Positions 50,569-60,100 of a stretch of 64,000 bases of DNA are shown here, piece by piece. A program made the position numbers and the translations under genes. This DNA is from an uncultured Phocaeicola sp. (GTDB lineage: Bacteria > Bacteroidota > Bacteroidia > Bacteroidales > Bacteroidaceae): contig CAPAOL010000006.1 in assembly GCA_948579315.1 (NCBI GenBank), positions 1 to 64,000 of the forward strand. Reading direction: 5' to 3'. How positions within the stretch are numbered: position 1 is the stretch's first letter; each line of letters opens with the position of its first letter. The notes beneath the pieces were generated by a model. That model was given only the letters and a program-made list of their open reading frames with translations, was not told where the DNA came from and ran no database searches.

Positions 50569-50994
50569 TTATAATCTCACTCCCCTTTGGCGTGTATATT
50601 CTTCCTTTTGGGTGTGGCTTACATCCAGCTTTTCTTTAAGTTCTTTAAATTTCATCTTGAACTATTCAAGTATAGGCATTCCGTCAATACACAGCCTGAA
50701 TTTCCCTTTCTCCTGCGGATTTCTCTCTATAGTTGCCGTTGAGTGCTCCGTCCTGAACTTCTCCTTGTATTCCTTCGAATAGAGCCTGCCCTTGAACTCT
50801 ACGGGCTGTAGGCTGACGATTTGCCTTGTCAGTTCCTTGGTGAACCCCACTTCCCGGCGTTGTTCGGCTATGGGCAGCAGTTCCGTTACGATAGGGAAAT
50901 AGGTGTCTATCTGTTTCAGCCTATTGTCGTACCCTGCAATTTTCTGTTGGTAACTTCGGTCTATCTTAAATCTGCACTGTTCGTTTGCATCATC
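50569..50994 (-). pseudogene. Remnant of a mobilisation-type protein gene (C-terminal part, nonsense mutation)
   Basis: The minus strand encodes about 142 codons of clearly protein-like sequence. RSYQQKIAGYDNRLKQIDTY, then FPIVTELLPIAEQRREVGFT and KGRLYSKEYKEKFRTEHSTA continue to CIDGMPILE. There an in-frame TAG at 50662-50664 (most simply a former TGG Trp) interrupts it before FKMKFKELKEKLDVSHTQKE and the final RGVRL stop. Upstream it is cut off by a stop at 50995. The sequence looks like the C-terminal region of mobilisation-associated proteins of Bacteroides elements; the family identification is tentative. Confidence 0.55.
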
Positions 50995-51123
50995 TCAACA
51001 TAAAGAATAGGATATCCGGTGTAGGGGACGATTGGAATTCATTGGATGGTTGTTTTTTGTTATCTCACCGCAAAAATCGTGCACTTTCGAATATGAACGT
51101 ACCATGTCCGCAGGGTTTTCGGA

Positions 51124-51216
51124 CTACGCCTCTTTGGGACTCTGCCTGCCCCCCCTGCTCAGTCTGAAAACTTGGGAGATTGCGTTAAAATTCTCTTTTC
51201 TCGTCATAGCCCCATT
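51124..51216 (-). pseudogene. Short reading frame containing the NFNAISQ repeat, element relic
   Basis: The minus strand encodes MTRKENFNAISQVFRLSRGG then RQSPKEA and a stop. DNA inside it (51171-51193) matches the window start (17-39). It probably belongs to the same decayed mobile element as 50569-50994. The rest of 50995-51686 contains no gene I would support. Confidence 0.35.
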
Positions 51217-51686
51217 CAGCGGTTCTCGTCCGGACGTTAAATCTTGGTTAACGTACTGCTAAAAAAACAAAAAACAATCTCCTTCCAGAGCCTTCCCGAA
51301 GATGCTGTTTTTTTGTCTTTCCACTGCTTTTCCGCTGCTTTTTCGTCACTTCTCCGTATCACCTTCGTATCACCTTCGTTCCTTCTCCGTTCTAAAATTG
51401 AATAAATATTTACTTAATATCCGTGAAGAAACGAAAATGAATGCTTCATGAAGCGAGGATGAAGCGGAATTTGATCCTTTATTGTTAAAACATGTAAATC
51501 TATAGATAACTTGTTGCGCTTTTAAAAATGCGGACAAACGCCCTTTGGCTGCGTTTGCATTCGTTAACAGAACGGGGCGCCTGTAAGAAAACTTTCTCCC
51601 GTCGGTGATTGTTGACAGCATTGAAGCATGATTACAGTGCGATTGCACCCATTCGGCCAAGAACGGCATAGAATGGAAATACAACA

Positions 51687-51716
51687 AACGTCGGTCCGAT
51701 ATAAGCCTGCACTATT
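51687..51716. repeat. 30-bp motif also found at 7387-7416
   Basis: AACGTCGGTCCGATATAAGC and the next 10 bases match the copy upstream of the amidase micro-ORF with four transitions. It lies about 90 bp before the -7 box of the DUF3440/ParB cassette. Confidence 0.5.
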
Positions 51717-51804
51717 CTGATTCCAAAAATATCGCCCTATAGAGATTATATCATGAAAAACAAATGTTTTAGGAGCAAGAATGACGAATCTGATATTTTT
51801 TCCT

Positions 51805-51812
51805 TATTTTTG
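51805..51812 (+). promoter_or_regulatory. -7 box of the GNAT-like/DUF3440/ParB cassette
   Basis: TATTTTTG on the plus strand, 20 bp before the ATG at 51833. Confidence 0.5.
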
Positions 51813-51832
51813 TGTGTCCATTCTTGAATGAT

Positions 51833-52240
51833 ATGATACAGATAATACGATTAAAAGGAAAAGACAAACAGTTATACCGGCTCCTGGCACCGATGGTTAT
51901 GGATCCTGAAGTAATACGTGCCAACAACAATTACCCTTTCAAGACCGGCGAGGAGTATGTGTGGTTTATTGCGCTGAGAGATAAAGAAGTGGTAGGCTTC
52001 ATTCCGGTGGAGCAAAAAAGCCGGAAGAAAGCCGTAATCAATAATTATTATATAAAGGCAGAAGAAGCCGGACGGGAGGAAATCCTGTCGCAGTTGTTAC
52101 CTGCCATCACCAAGGAATTCGGCCCTGAGAACTGGTTGCTTAATTCGGTCACATTGATGCAAGACAAAGAGATATTCGAGAAGTTTGAATTTATATCCAT
52201 GGATAAGAAGTGGACAAGATATGTTAAAATGTATAGATAA
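51833..52240 (+). CDS. GNAT-like protein, first gene of the DUF3440/ParB cassette
   Basis: 135 aa from ATG 51833. It is weakly GNAT-like: a beta-strand/helix pattern with WFIALRDKEVVGFIPVEQKS in the position of GNAT strand 4, NNYYIKAEEAGREEILSQLL as the acetyl-CoA-side helix, and a terminal strand (FEFISMDKKWTRYVKMYR). The usual RxxGxG/A pyrophosphate loop is not obvious, so catalysis is uncertain. It is followed after 3 bp by the DUF3440 gene and has the only promoter-like sequence in the cassette, so the three genes are probably one transcript. Confidence 0.65.
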   Translation: MIQIIRLKGKDKQLYRLLAPMVMDPEVIRANNNYPFKTGEEYVWFIALRDKEVVGFIPVEQKSRKKAVINNYYIKAEEAGREEILSQLLPAITKEFGPENWLLNSVTLMQDKEIFEKFEFISMDKKWTRYVKMYR

Positions 52241-52243
52241 TAT

Positions 52244-53548
52244 ATGGGCAAAAAGAAGGCTACGGGCACAAAAAATGTATATGAACTGGCACAAGAGCGA
52301 CTAAAGGTTATATTTAATGAGTTTGATAATATCTATGTATCTTTCTCCGGTGGCAAGGATAGTGGAGTATTGTTGAACATGTGCATTGACTATATCCGGA
52401 AGAATAACTTGAAAAGACGTATCGGAGTCTTTCATATGGATTACGAAATTCAATATAAGATGACCATTGATTATGTAGACCGGATTCTGGAAGCTAATAA
52501 GGATATTCTGGATGTGTACCGTGTGTGTATTCCTTTCCGCGTATCTACATGTACATCTATGTACCAATCATTCTGGCGTCCTTGGGAAGACAGCAAGAAG
52601 AATATATGGGTGCGCTCCATGCCCCAAAAGGCAATGACCAAGGATGACTTTCCTTTTTATAACACAACAATGTGGGATTATGAGTTTCAGATGCGATTTG
52701 CGCAATGGATACATAATAAGAACGACGCAGTGCGGACTTGCTGCCTGATTGGGATTCGCACGCAGGAAAGTTTCAACCGGTGGCGGTGCATCTACATGAG
52801 CCGTAAGTTTCAAATGTATCATAAGTACAAGTGGACATCAAAAGTGGGGAACGACATTTATAATGCCTATCCTATCTACGACTGGAAAACAACGGATGTA
52901 TGGACGGCCAACGGAAAGTTCCAATGGGATTATAATACGCTGTATGACCTTTATTATCGTGCGGGTGTCAATCTGGAACGGCAACGTGTGGCGAGTCCCT
53001 TTATTAACGAAGCTCAGGAGAGCCTTCAGCTCTATCGCGTGCTCGATCCCAATACATGGGGCAAGATGATAGGACGGGTGAACGGTGTCAACTTTACCGG
53101 AATGTATGGCGGCACTCATGCCATGGGATGGCAATCGGTGAAACTGCCTGAAGGGTATACATGGCGTGAGTTTATGTACTTCCTGTTGTCTACCCTGCCG
53201 GAACGGGCACGGAAGAATTATCTTCGGAAGTTGTCGGTGAGCGTAAATTTCTGGCGGACGAAAGGGGGCTGTCTGAGTGAAGCCACCATCAAGAAACTGA
53301 TTGATGCCAAAGTGCCGATTATTGTCATGGACAACAGTAACTATAAGACGTTGAAGAAGCCGGTGCGCATGGAATACCAGGATGATATTGATATACCGGA
53401 GTTTAGGGAGATACCTACCTATAAGCGAATGTGCATCTGTATCATCAAGAACGACCATGCCTGCAAGTATATGGGATTCTCGCCGACGAAGGAAGAGATG
53501 AGTAAGAGAAGTCAAATAATGGAACAATATAGAATCATAGTATCATGA
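52244..53548 (+). CDS. DUF3440 / IbrA-like PAPS-reductase-family protein
   Basis: 434 aa. The N-terminal ATP-pyrophosphatase (PP-loop) motif is VSFSGGKDSGVLL with SGGKDS at 35-40, as in PAPS reductases and the DNA-phosphorothioation enzyme DndC. The following region (FHMDYEIQYKMTIDYVDRIL, RVSTCTSMYQSFWRPWEDSK, CCLIGIRTQESFNRW) and the long C-terminal DUF3440 part (GMYGGTHAMGW, KNYLRKLSVSVNFWRTKGGC) match E. coli IbrA-type proteins. The precise reaction is unknown; the fold predicts adenylation or sulfur chemistry on an unidentified substrate. Its stop overlaps the start of the ParB-like gene by 4 bp (ATGA), the strict pairing known for IbrA and IbrB. Confidence 0.85.
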   Translation: MGKKKATGTKNVYELAQERLKVIFNEFDNIYVSFSGGKDSGVLLNMCIDYIRKNNLKRRIGVFHMDYEIQYKMTIDYVDRILEANKDILDVYRVCIPFRVSTCTSMYQSFWRPWEDSKKNIWVRSMPQKAMTKDDFPFYNTTMWDYEFQMRFAQWIHNKNDAVRTCCLIGIRTQESFNRWRCIYMSRKFQMYHKYKWTSKVGNDIYNAYPIYDWKTTDVWTANGKFQWDYNTLYDLYYRAGVNLERQRVASPFINEAQESLQLYRVLDPNTWGKMIGRVNGVNFTGMYGGTHAMGWQSVKLPEGYTWREFMYFLLSTLPERARKNYLRKLSVSVNFWRTKGGCLSEATIKKLIDAKVPIIVMDNSNYKTLKKPVRMEYQDDIDIPEFREIPTYKRMCICIIKNDHACKYMGFSPTKEEMSKRSQIMEQYRIIVS

Positions 53549-54087
53549 GTGTAGATAAAAGCCCTGTTTACGAGGTAAAAGCGGTGCCCGTAGAGAAAGT
53601 ACATGCAAACGATTATAATCCGAATGTCGTAGCACCGCCTGAAATGAAGTTGCTCGAACTTTCCATTTGGGAAGATGGCTTTACGATGCCATGTGTGTGT
53701 TATTACAACAAAGAAGAAGATAACTATATTCTGGTGGACGGTTATCACCGTTATACTGTACTGAAAACGTCGCAACGTATCTATAAACGCGAGAACGGAC
53801 TGCTTCCGGTTGTAGTGATAGATAAAGACTTGTCGAACCGTATGAGCTCGACGATACGGCACAATCGTGCCCGTGGGATGCACAACATTGAATTGATGTG
53901 TAATATTGTAGCGGAACTCGATAGGGCAGGTATGTCCGACCAGTGGATTATGAAAAATATCGGTATGGACCGTGACGAATTGTTACGCCTGAAACAAATT
54001 TCGGGTTTGGCGGATCTCTTTGCCAACCGGGAATTCAGCATTCCTGACGAAGTTGCGCCTACAGAAACAGAACGCAAGGTGTTATAA
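53545..54087 (+). CDS. IbrB-like ParB-domain protein
   Basis: 180 aa with a ParB/sulfiredoxin-fold N-terminal domain: VHANDYNPNVVAPPEMKLLE, then the catalytic-type box VDGYHRYTVL (DGYHR at 65-69) and the helix SSTIRHNRARGMHNIELM. The remaining ~60 residues are an HTH-like helical end (SDQWIMKNIGMDRDELLRLK). ParB-like domains bind CTP or ATP and may act as kinases, nucleases or DNA-binding clamps. In E. coli, IbrB acts together with IbrA and was named for effects on expression of immunoglobulin-binding proteins; the mechanism is not known. Here it is translationally coupled to the IbrA-like gene. Confidence 0.85.
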   Translation: MSVDKSPVYEVKAVPVEKVHANDYNPNVVAPPEMKLLELSIWEDGFTMPCVCYYNKEEDNYILVDGYHRYTVLKTSQRIYKRENGLLPVVVIDKDLSNRMSSTIRHNRARGMHNIELMCNIVAELDRAGMSDQWIMKNIGMDRDELLRLKQISGLADLFANREFSIPDEVAPTETERKVL

Positions 54088-54129
54088 TCTGATGGCTATA
54101 TATACAGTATTCAGACATTTTGGCATTCA

Positions 54130-54199
54130 GGCACAGATTACACGAATTACACGGTTTATAAGATAATTGGAAAAACGTGAAATACGTGTAATCCGTGCC
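54130..54199. repeat. Palindrome of the CACAGATTACACG family
   Basis: GGCACAGATTACACGAATTA and the next four bases (54130-54153) pair with 54176-54199 with few mismatches. It lies between the convergent IbrB-like and AddB-like genes, so it may serve as a terminator. Confidence 0.7.
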
Positions 54200-54221
54200 C
54201 AAATTGTATTCTGAAAATGAT

Positions 54222-57089
54222 TTATCGTTTACAGATTGCCTTAAAGTCGCAGTACGAACATTTCTTTATATCTTTCGTTTGCGTAAAAGCTTCTTTCTCA
54301 TCGAAAACCTCTTCCAATAGTGCTTGCAGGCGTTCGCGGAATTCGTCCTCAAAAAAGGCGAAGTTGTTTACCGGTATTTTCGGTTTGCGGGGTTCTCCCA
54401 TTTCAATAACGGGCGAATAACTTTCCGATGCTGCGCGGTGGATATAGAGTAGGGCAGGAGCTACCATCAGCGATTGTTTCCGGCTCATAATGGCAGCATA
54501 GAGAAATGTCTGGAAGATATAATTCGGGCGTGTTTCCGAAGGGGTAAACAACTGCTCTATATTGGCTGGTGTTTTGGGGCTTCCGCCGGTTTTGTAATCA
54601 ACGATTCTTAAAGTTCCTTCCTTAGCGTCCATGCGGTCTATTGTTCCACCCAGGCGGAGAGTGAACGGGCCTTGTCCTGTCTGTATGGTCATCTCTTCTG
54701 AAACCTTCTTTTCCATGGCAACCATCTCAAAAGGAGTATATTGAAGGTCGTTGCGGAGCAATTGTTTCAGATAGGAGAGAATGACTTTGGAGTTGATAAG
54801 TTGCACGCCATTGTATTCGGGTTTTTCTTCAGGAGCTACCTTGAATAGTTCTTTCTTGAATGCCCGGTCAACATAGCTTTGCAGTTTGACCTCATCACGG
54901 AGCAAGCGTTCCAAGTCTTCTTTCTGTATCATATTTCCGTTGGCTGTCAGCTCAGTATATACCAATTGGGCGGAGAGATGGAAAATCGTTCCGAACAGAG
55001 CGGAGTCGATTTCTGCGCTGACTTCATCAGGAGTCTTTAGTCCTGCCACATACCGGTAGTAAAATCTCAACCGACAATCGAGGTATGCGTTAAGGGCGGA
55101 AGGGGAAAGAATGACGGATTTCGGGTTAGTACTGTCGTAAGCACGGTAAATTCGTCTTAATACTTCCGGTGTCTTCTCGATTTGTATCTCTTGATTGCTT
55201 TGCGGAGATTGTCCGGCTTCCAGATATTCGCGGGTGATTTCGTGAGGCCCTTCCACTAGTAATTGTAGCATGAAACGGGATTCTTCTCCACGATTCAAGC
55301 CATCTGAAGAGGTGTTGTAGAGTAAAGTGATATTCTCTGCCCGTTGTATCAGGCGGTAGAAGTAGTAGGCGTAAACCGCATTTTTGTGTTCGATGGTCGT
55401 CATGCCGAAAGCCTTTCGAAGATTGTATGGGATGAATGAGGATTCTCCGCCGGATTTGGGCAGTTGGCCTTCATTGAGAGATAGCATCACAAGGTTGCGG
55501 AAGTCAAGATTACGCGTTTCCAATACGCCCATCACTTGCATTCCGATGGCAGGCTCACCGTGGAAAGGGATATTAGAGGCAGTCAGTACTTTGCTAATCA
55601 GCCTTTTTAGTGTGTCGGTACGAACGTTCAGTTCTCCACTTTCAATCAAGCTATAGAGACGGTTGATTTTAAGATGGCTCTGGAATAGGGATTCTCTATA
55701 AAGTTGATTGAAAATGTCATTGTATTCTCCTTCTTTGCGGTACAGGATGGAGATATCTTTGATTAGTCCGACAAGGTAGTCGCATAAGTCCTTGATGCCG
55801 CTGCGGGGAGTGAAGAGATTGGCTAGGAAGTCATCTTGTTTTAATTCCGAAGGGAGCGGATAGAAGCGGTTTGTCTTTGTCAGTTCATCTTCCAATGAAT
55901 CGGCATGAGTGGACAGTTGTTGAGTGTAGGGATGTTTCAATATAGCCGATACTGCTTCGTAGGTAAATCGTCCGGTATCGCTACGATAACCATTGGTCTG
56001 CAATTCCATTGCTGCGTTGATAAAGCTGTATACGGGAGTTTGTGCCAATGGGAATCCCATAGTGATATTGACGTTCTTCACTTCTTGCGGAATGGAGTGG
56101 AGTACAGGAAGCAACAGTGCTTCGTTACAGAGTACTACTGCATTTTCTTTTTCTTCACATTCACTGTTAGAGAAGGTTGTACGTATCCATTCGGGAAGGA
56201 AGCGCGCTTGTGCGTTTTCGGTAGAAGCGGAAATGTAGCGTATATTTTTGGGTGTTTTGAAAGAGTCGAAATAACTATCCGGAAGCTCGTTCGGGAAATC
56301 CTGTAAGTTACGTTTAAGGAATTCTCCGGCTTCATGCTTCTTGATTTGTTGGGTATAGAATATATCATAATCCCAATAGAACATGGCTTTATCTGCGTCT
56401 TGCAGCAGTTTGAAGAATTGGTGTTCTACTTTATTCAGTACATTAAAACCGACGAATATATATTTGTCATACTTGAGCCGTTCAGTATCAAGCTGCTCGA
56501 TGACATTCCGGTAGAGCATACCTTCGTAGGCAATGCCTAGCTCTGTAAGGTTCTCCTGGTAGCGATGATAAATAGAGCCTAGTTTGTCCCAAAGGGAAAT
56601 AAATTTCTCCTTAAGTTCCGTCCGGCGTTCGATAGAGAAATTCTGGAAGAATTGCCGGATAGCCTCTTCCTGCTCTTTGTCCAGAAAGTCATAGTTATCC
56701 ATCAGGTTCTTCAAGCCTTGCAGATTGCTGAAGAGTTTGTCTGCATCTACCATGTTCTTATCTACATCATCGAAGTCGCTGATAAGCAGTTCTCCCCAAA
56801 AATAGAAATCATCCAATGTCTCCTGGCTTTGTGTTTCTTCCTTGAACACTTTATAAAGTTCGCAAACTAATCGGATAGGGTCACCGGTTTTCTGTACGGA
56901 TAGTTTCTGAAACAGGTCGCTGATACTCATTGCAGCGGGAGCCCAAATTGGTTGGTCGGATTCTCCTGCCAAGTATCCGTTGAAAAACAGGTTGGCGCGC
57001 TTGTTCGGGAAAACGAGTACCGTACGTGACAGGTCGTTGCCTATTTTGGAATATAAATCGTGAGCGACTAGTTGGAGAAATGTTTGCAT
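54222..57089 (-). CDS. AddB-like PD-(D/E)XK nuclease subunit
   Basis: 955 aa. The N-terminal inactive helicase-like region begins with RTVLVFPNKRANLFFNGYLA, a degenerate Walker-like loop. The C-terminal nuclease domain has SALNAYLDCRLRFYYRYVAG at about 645, GGTIDRMDAKEGTLRIVDYK (the D and DYK of the PD-(D/E)XK site) near 810, and the final CSYCDFKAICKR, which with an upstream Cys forms the AddB-type Fe-S cluster. It partners the helicase-nuclease at 57133-60303, 43 bp upstream in transcription, to process DNA double-strand ends for RecA. Annotators often call it a PD-(D/E)XK nuclease family protein because similarity to Bacillus AddB is low. Confidence 0.85.
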   Translation of the reverse strand: MQTFLQLVAHDLYSKIGNDLSRTVLVFPNKRANLFFNGYLAGESDQPIWAPAAMSISDLFQKLSVQKTGDPIRLVCELYKVFKEETQSQETLDDFYFWGELLISDFDDVDKNMVDADKLFSNLQGLKNLMDNYDFLDKEQEEAIRQFFQNFSIERRTELKEKFISLWDKLGSIYHRYQENLTELGIAYEGMLYRNVIEQLDTERLKYDKYIFVGFNVLNKVEHQFFKLLQDADKAMFYWDYDIFYTQQIKKHEAGEFLKRNLQDFPNELPDSYFDSFKTPKNIRYISASTENAQARFLPEWIRTTFSNSECEEKENAVVLCNEALLLPVLHSIPQEVKNVNITMGFPLAQTPVYSFINAAMELQTNGYRSDTGRFTYEAVSAILKHPYTQQLSTHADSLEDELTKTNRFYPLPSELKQDDFLANLFTPRSGIKDLCDYLVGLIKDISILYRKEGEYNDIFNQLYRESLFQSHLKINRLYSLIESGELNVRTDTLKRLISKVLTASNIPFHGEPAIGMQVMGVLETRNLDFRNLVMLSLNEGQLPKSGGESSFIPYNLRKAFGMTTIEHKNAVYAYYFYRLIQRAENITLLYNTSSDGLNRGEESRFMLQLLVEGPHEITREYLEAGQSPQSNQEIQIEKTPEVLRRIYRAYDSTNPKSVILSPSALNAYLDCRLRFYYRYVAGLKTPDEVSAEIDSALFGTIFHLSAQLVYTELTANGNMIQKEDLERLLRDEVKLQSYVDRAFKKELFKVAPEEKPEYNGVQLINSKVILSYLKQLLRNDLQYTPFEMVAMEKKVSEEMTIQTGQGPFTLRLGGTIDRMDAKEGTLRIVDYKTGGSPKTPANIEQLFTPSETRPNYIFQTFLYAAIMSRKQSLMVAPALLYIHRAASESYSPVIEMGEPRKPKIPVNNFAFFEDEFRERLQALLEEVFDEKEAFTQTKDIKKCSYCDFKAICKR

Positions 57090-57132
57090 AACGTTATAAT
57101 ACTTAGAATCTAATATTTAATACTTTTGAGTT

Positions 57133-60100
57133 TTAGACTTTCTCTATTCTTTCCTCATCTACATACCACAAATATCCGGTAATATTCTTATATCCCATTT
57201 TTGTGAGCAGTTGCATATATCCTTTCACTTGCTTATTGTATTTGGGATTCTCTTTTCCGAATTTAAAATCAACGACAACTACCTGCCCGTCTTTCATCAT
57301 TACACGGTCGGGACGGCGAGTTTGCAAGACTCCTTTTTCCTTGTATATGATGGCACATTCATTGAACAGTGTCCATTCTCCTGAATACCAGTCTTGTATC
57401 TCGGGGGATGAGAAAGCCTTTTGTGCGACTTCACGTGCCATTTCCTCTTTTTCTTCGTTTCTGATTACTCCTTCAAAGATAAGCCGGTCAATGGCAGGTT
57501 CAATATCCTCTGCCGTTTCGATAACGGAGAATAGGGTATGCAGCAAACGTCCACGATTGATAAAACGGTCGTCGGATTCCTCTTCTTCAATTCCTTGAAT
57601 GAAGTCCGCTGAGCGGTTGGACTGGCGGAATTCAATATCATGGCGCATGGACTCCATTTGAACAGGTAGCTTTTCCGGTTTCTGAGTAAGCTTATTGGTA
57701 GAGGTCTTAGCTTTATCTTCTTCCGAAGGGCAGAGTCTACCTTGTTCATAACAGTCTTCTTCCCAATCTATCCCTTCTTTGAGCGCTACGACAGGGAGTG
57801 CGTTTGCCAGTAGTTCCGACATTGTACCTTTTTGGGCTTTTTTGCTCCAGATGATAAGATTCTTTCCTGCCCGGGTGAAAGCGACGTACAGCAAATTTAA
57901 GTTGTCTACCCATAGTTGCAAGCGTTCGTGCAGATAGTCGTTTCCATATATGGATTCCGCCATCTGCGTGGAGTAGTTGATAGGAAGAATATCCAAAGCG
58001 TTGAAGGGGGCTGCCTGAGGGGCGCACCATACTAATTGGTTATTCGTTTCATTCTCTAATTTCCAGTCACAGAAAGGAAGAAGCACTGTGTGGAATTCCA
58101 ATCCTTTGGATTTGTGTATAGAGAAGATTCGGATACCTTCTACCTCTCCGCTTGGAATCGTTTTGCTGCATAATGTTTCATCCCAATAACGGATGAATGC
58201 GTCAAGCTCGGAAGAGTTGTTTTGCAGGTAATCCGTTACTGCATCAAAGAAGGCAAACAGGTAAGCATCTTGGGCCTTGATATTCTTCATCTCGAAGATG
58301 CTGAATAGTTCCTCTAACAATTCATAGAGAGGCATTAGCCTCAGCTCTTTTATCCTTTCAAGAAATGCGGATGGAAGATAGTTTTCGACAGGAAGAAGCA
58401 GGAGGGTATTCCAGTCCAGCCCTTTTTGTAAAACTTCGTTCTGATAGGCTACTGCCAGTTGGGCACGGGCTATCTTATTGTTTTCGTCCGAGAGATAGCG
58501 CAAAGCATCCATCATCATACAAATAGCCAAGGAGGCATTCAGGCGGAATGCTTCATCCGATACTATTTTGTAATGCAGCTCTTTGTCAAAATAATCAGCG
58601 ATACGTGGGATGCTTTTGTTCTTTCGTACAAGGATGGCTATGTCATTTAGCCGTACACCGTTGGCAAGCAGATGTTCTACTTCTGCTCCCAGGCTGATTA
58701 GTGTCTGTTCGGTATAGTCGTGCTCTTCGTCGGGTTCGAGAAAAGAGACTTTTACATATCCCTTCTCTGTACTTCGGGGAGATTCCTGCACGACGTCGGC
58801 ATAGGCTTTTTGTAGGTCCTCGCAATCTTTGCCGAGCTGTTGTCGGTAAACTCCGTTCAGATAGTCGGCAGCAGCTGTGAATATATGGTTGTTGAACCGG
58901 ATGACAGTGGTCTCACTACGCCGGTTGGTAGCCAATGTCTTGACACGAATCGGGAAATGCTCGATATGGTCGTTCAGTCCGTTGAGAATTCCCCAATCCC
59001 CATTTCTCCAACGGTAGATAGATTGCTTCACGTCTCCGACAATCAGGCTGTTTGCCCCTTGGGATAATCCTTCGAGTAAAAGTAGTTTGAAGTTACCCCA
59101 TTGCATTCGGCTGGTATCTTGAAACTCGTCTATCATGACATTGCGGATATTCGTCCCTATCTTTTCGAATACAAAAGAAGAATCGCCGTCTTTTACTAAT
59201 TGATGGAGTAGGGCGTTGGTGTCTGACAGTAGGAACTGGTTGTTATCGTGGTTCAGTTGGCGTACTTCTTCATCGATATTGGCGAGAAGTTGTACTTTAT
59301 TGAGATGTTGCAGGGACAGCCGGCAACTGTTCAGCAGCATATTGTTTCGTGGACGTAACTTTTCGGCATCTTCCAAAACTTGCATAAGGCTGGAATTAGC
59401 TAAGTTTATGATATCCGCATAGCGGGGTGAGGTCCTGGCTGCCCAGTTCTTGGCGTCTTCTAGGCATTTTTCCACTGTGGCATTACGTATATCGTTACCT
59501 AAAACCCCATTGTTGAGTTTACGGAAGTAGCTGCCGATTCCTCGTGAGCCACCTTTCAGGTCATCGGCAGTCAATGCGTGTCCGTCCAGTTCTCCTTCGA
59601 ATTGGTCGTAGAAGCCTTTCATTTGTTCCAAAACCTCAGTCTCTAGGGCTTTCAGGTGTTTACGGTATTCTTTGATGGTATCCGGGTTGCGCAGTCGTTC
59701 ACGAAGTTTTTCTCCTTTCTCAATGTAGCCTTCATCAAATATATTGCGTCCGAAACTCTTGACTTCGTCCGATACGTTCCAACGTTTATCGTCGGCAATC
59801 CGTTCGTTGATATAGTCTAACAACCAGGCGAGGACGGGGGAGGCAGGTCCTAGCTTTTCTATCATGCTGTCCACTGCGTCACTAAGGACTTCTGTGTTGT
59901 TCAGTTCTATATTCAGGTTCGGACTGAGTTCCAGTTCCCGTGCCAGGTTACGCATGACGGATTGGAAGAAAGAGTCGATTGTCTCTACCCGAAAACGGCT
60001 GTAATCATGCAACATATAGCTTAGGGCAATACCTGCTGCTTCACGTATTTCCTGTTCCGTTTTACCGGTCTCTTCCTTGATACGGTTGAGATAGGCTTCA

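Noticed and set aside
51032..51262. 76-aa plus-strand frame
   Set aside because: It runs antisense to the NFNAISQ relic frame and has no promoter or motif.
51370..51687. 105-aa minus-strand frame near the mobilisation relic
   Set aside because: Composition is irregular, no domain is recognised and it ends in low-complexity sequence; it may be another relic but cannot be supported.
48578..54087. Precise integration boundaries (att sites) at tRNA-Asp
   Set aside because: I looked for a repeat of the tRNA 3' end (GTTCGAGTCCCG region) downstream and found none, so an integrative island with defined ends cannot be claimed.
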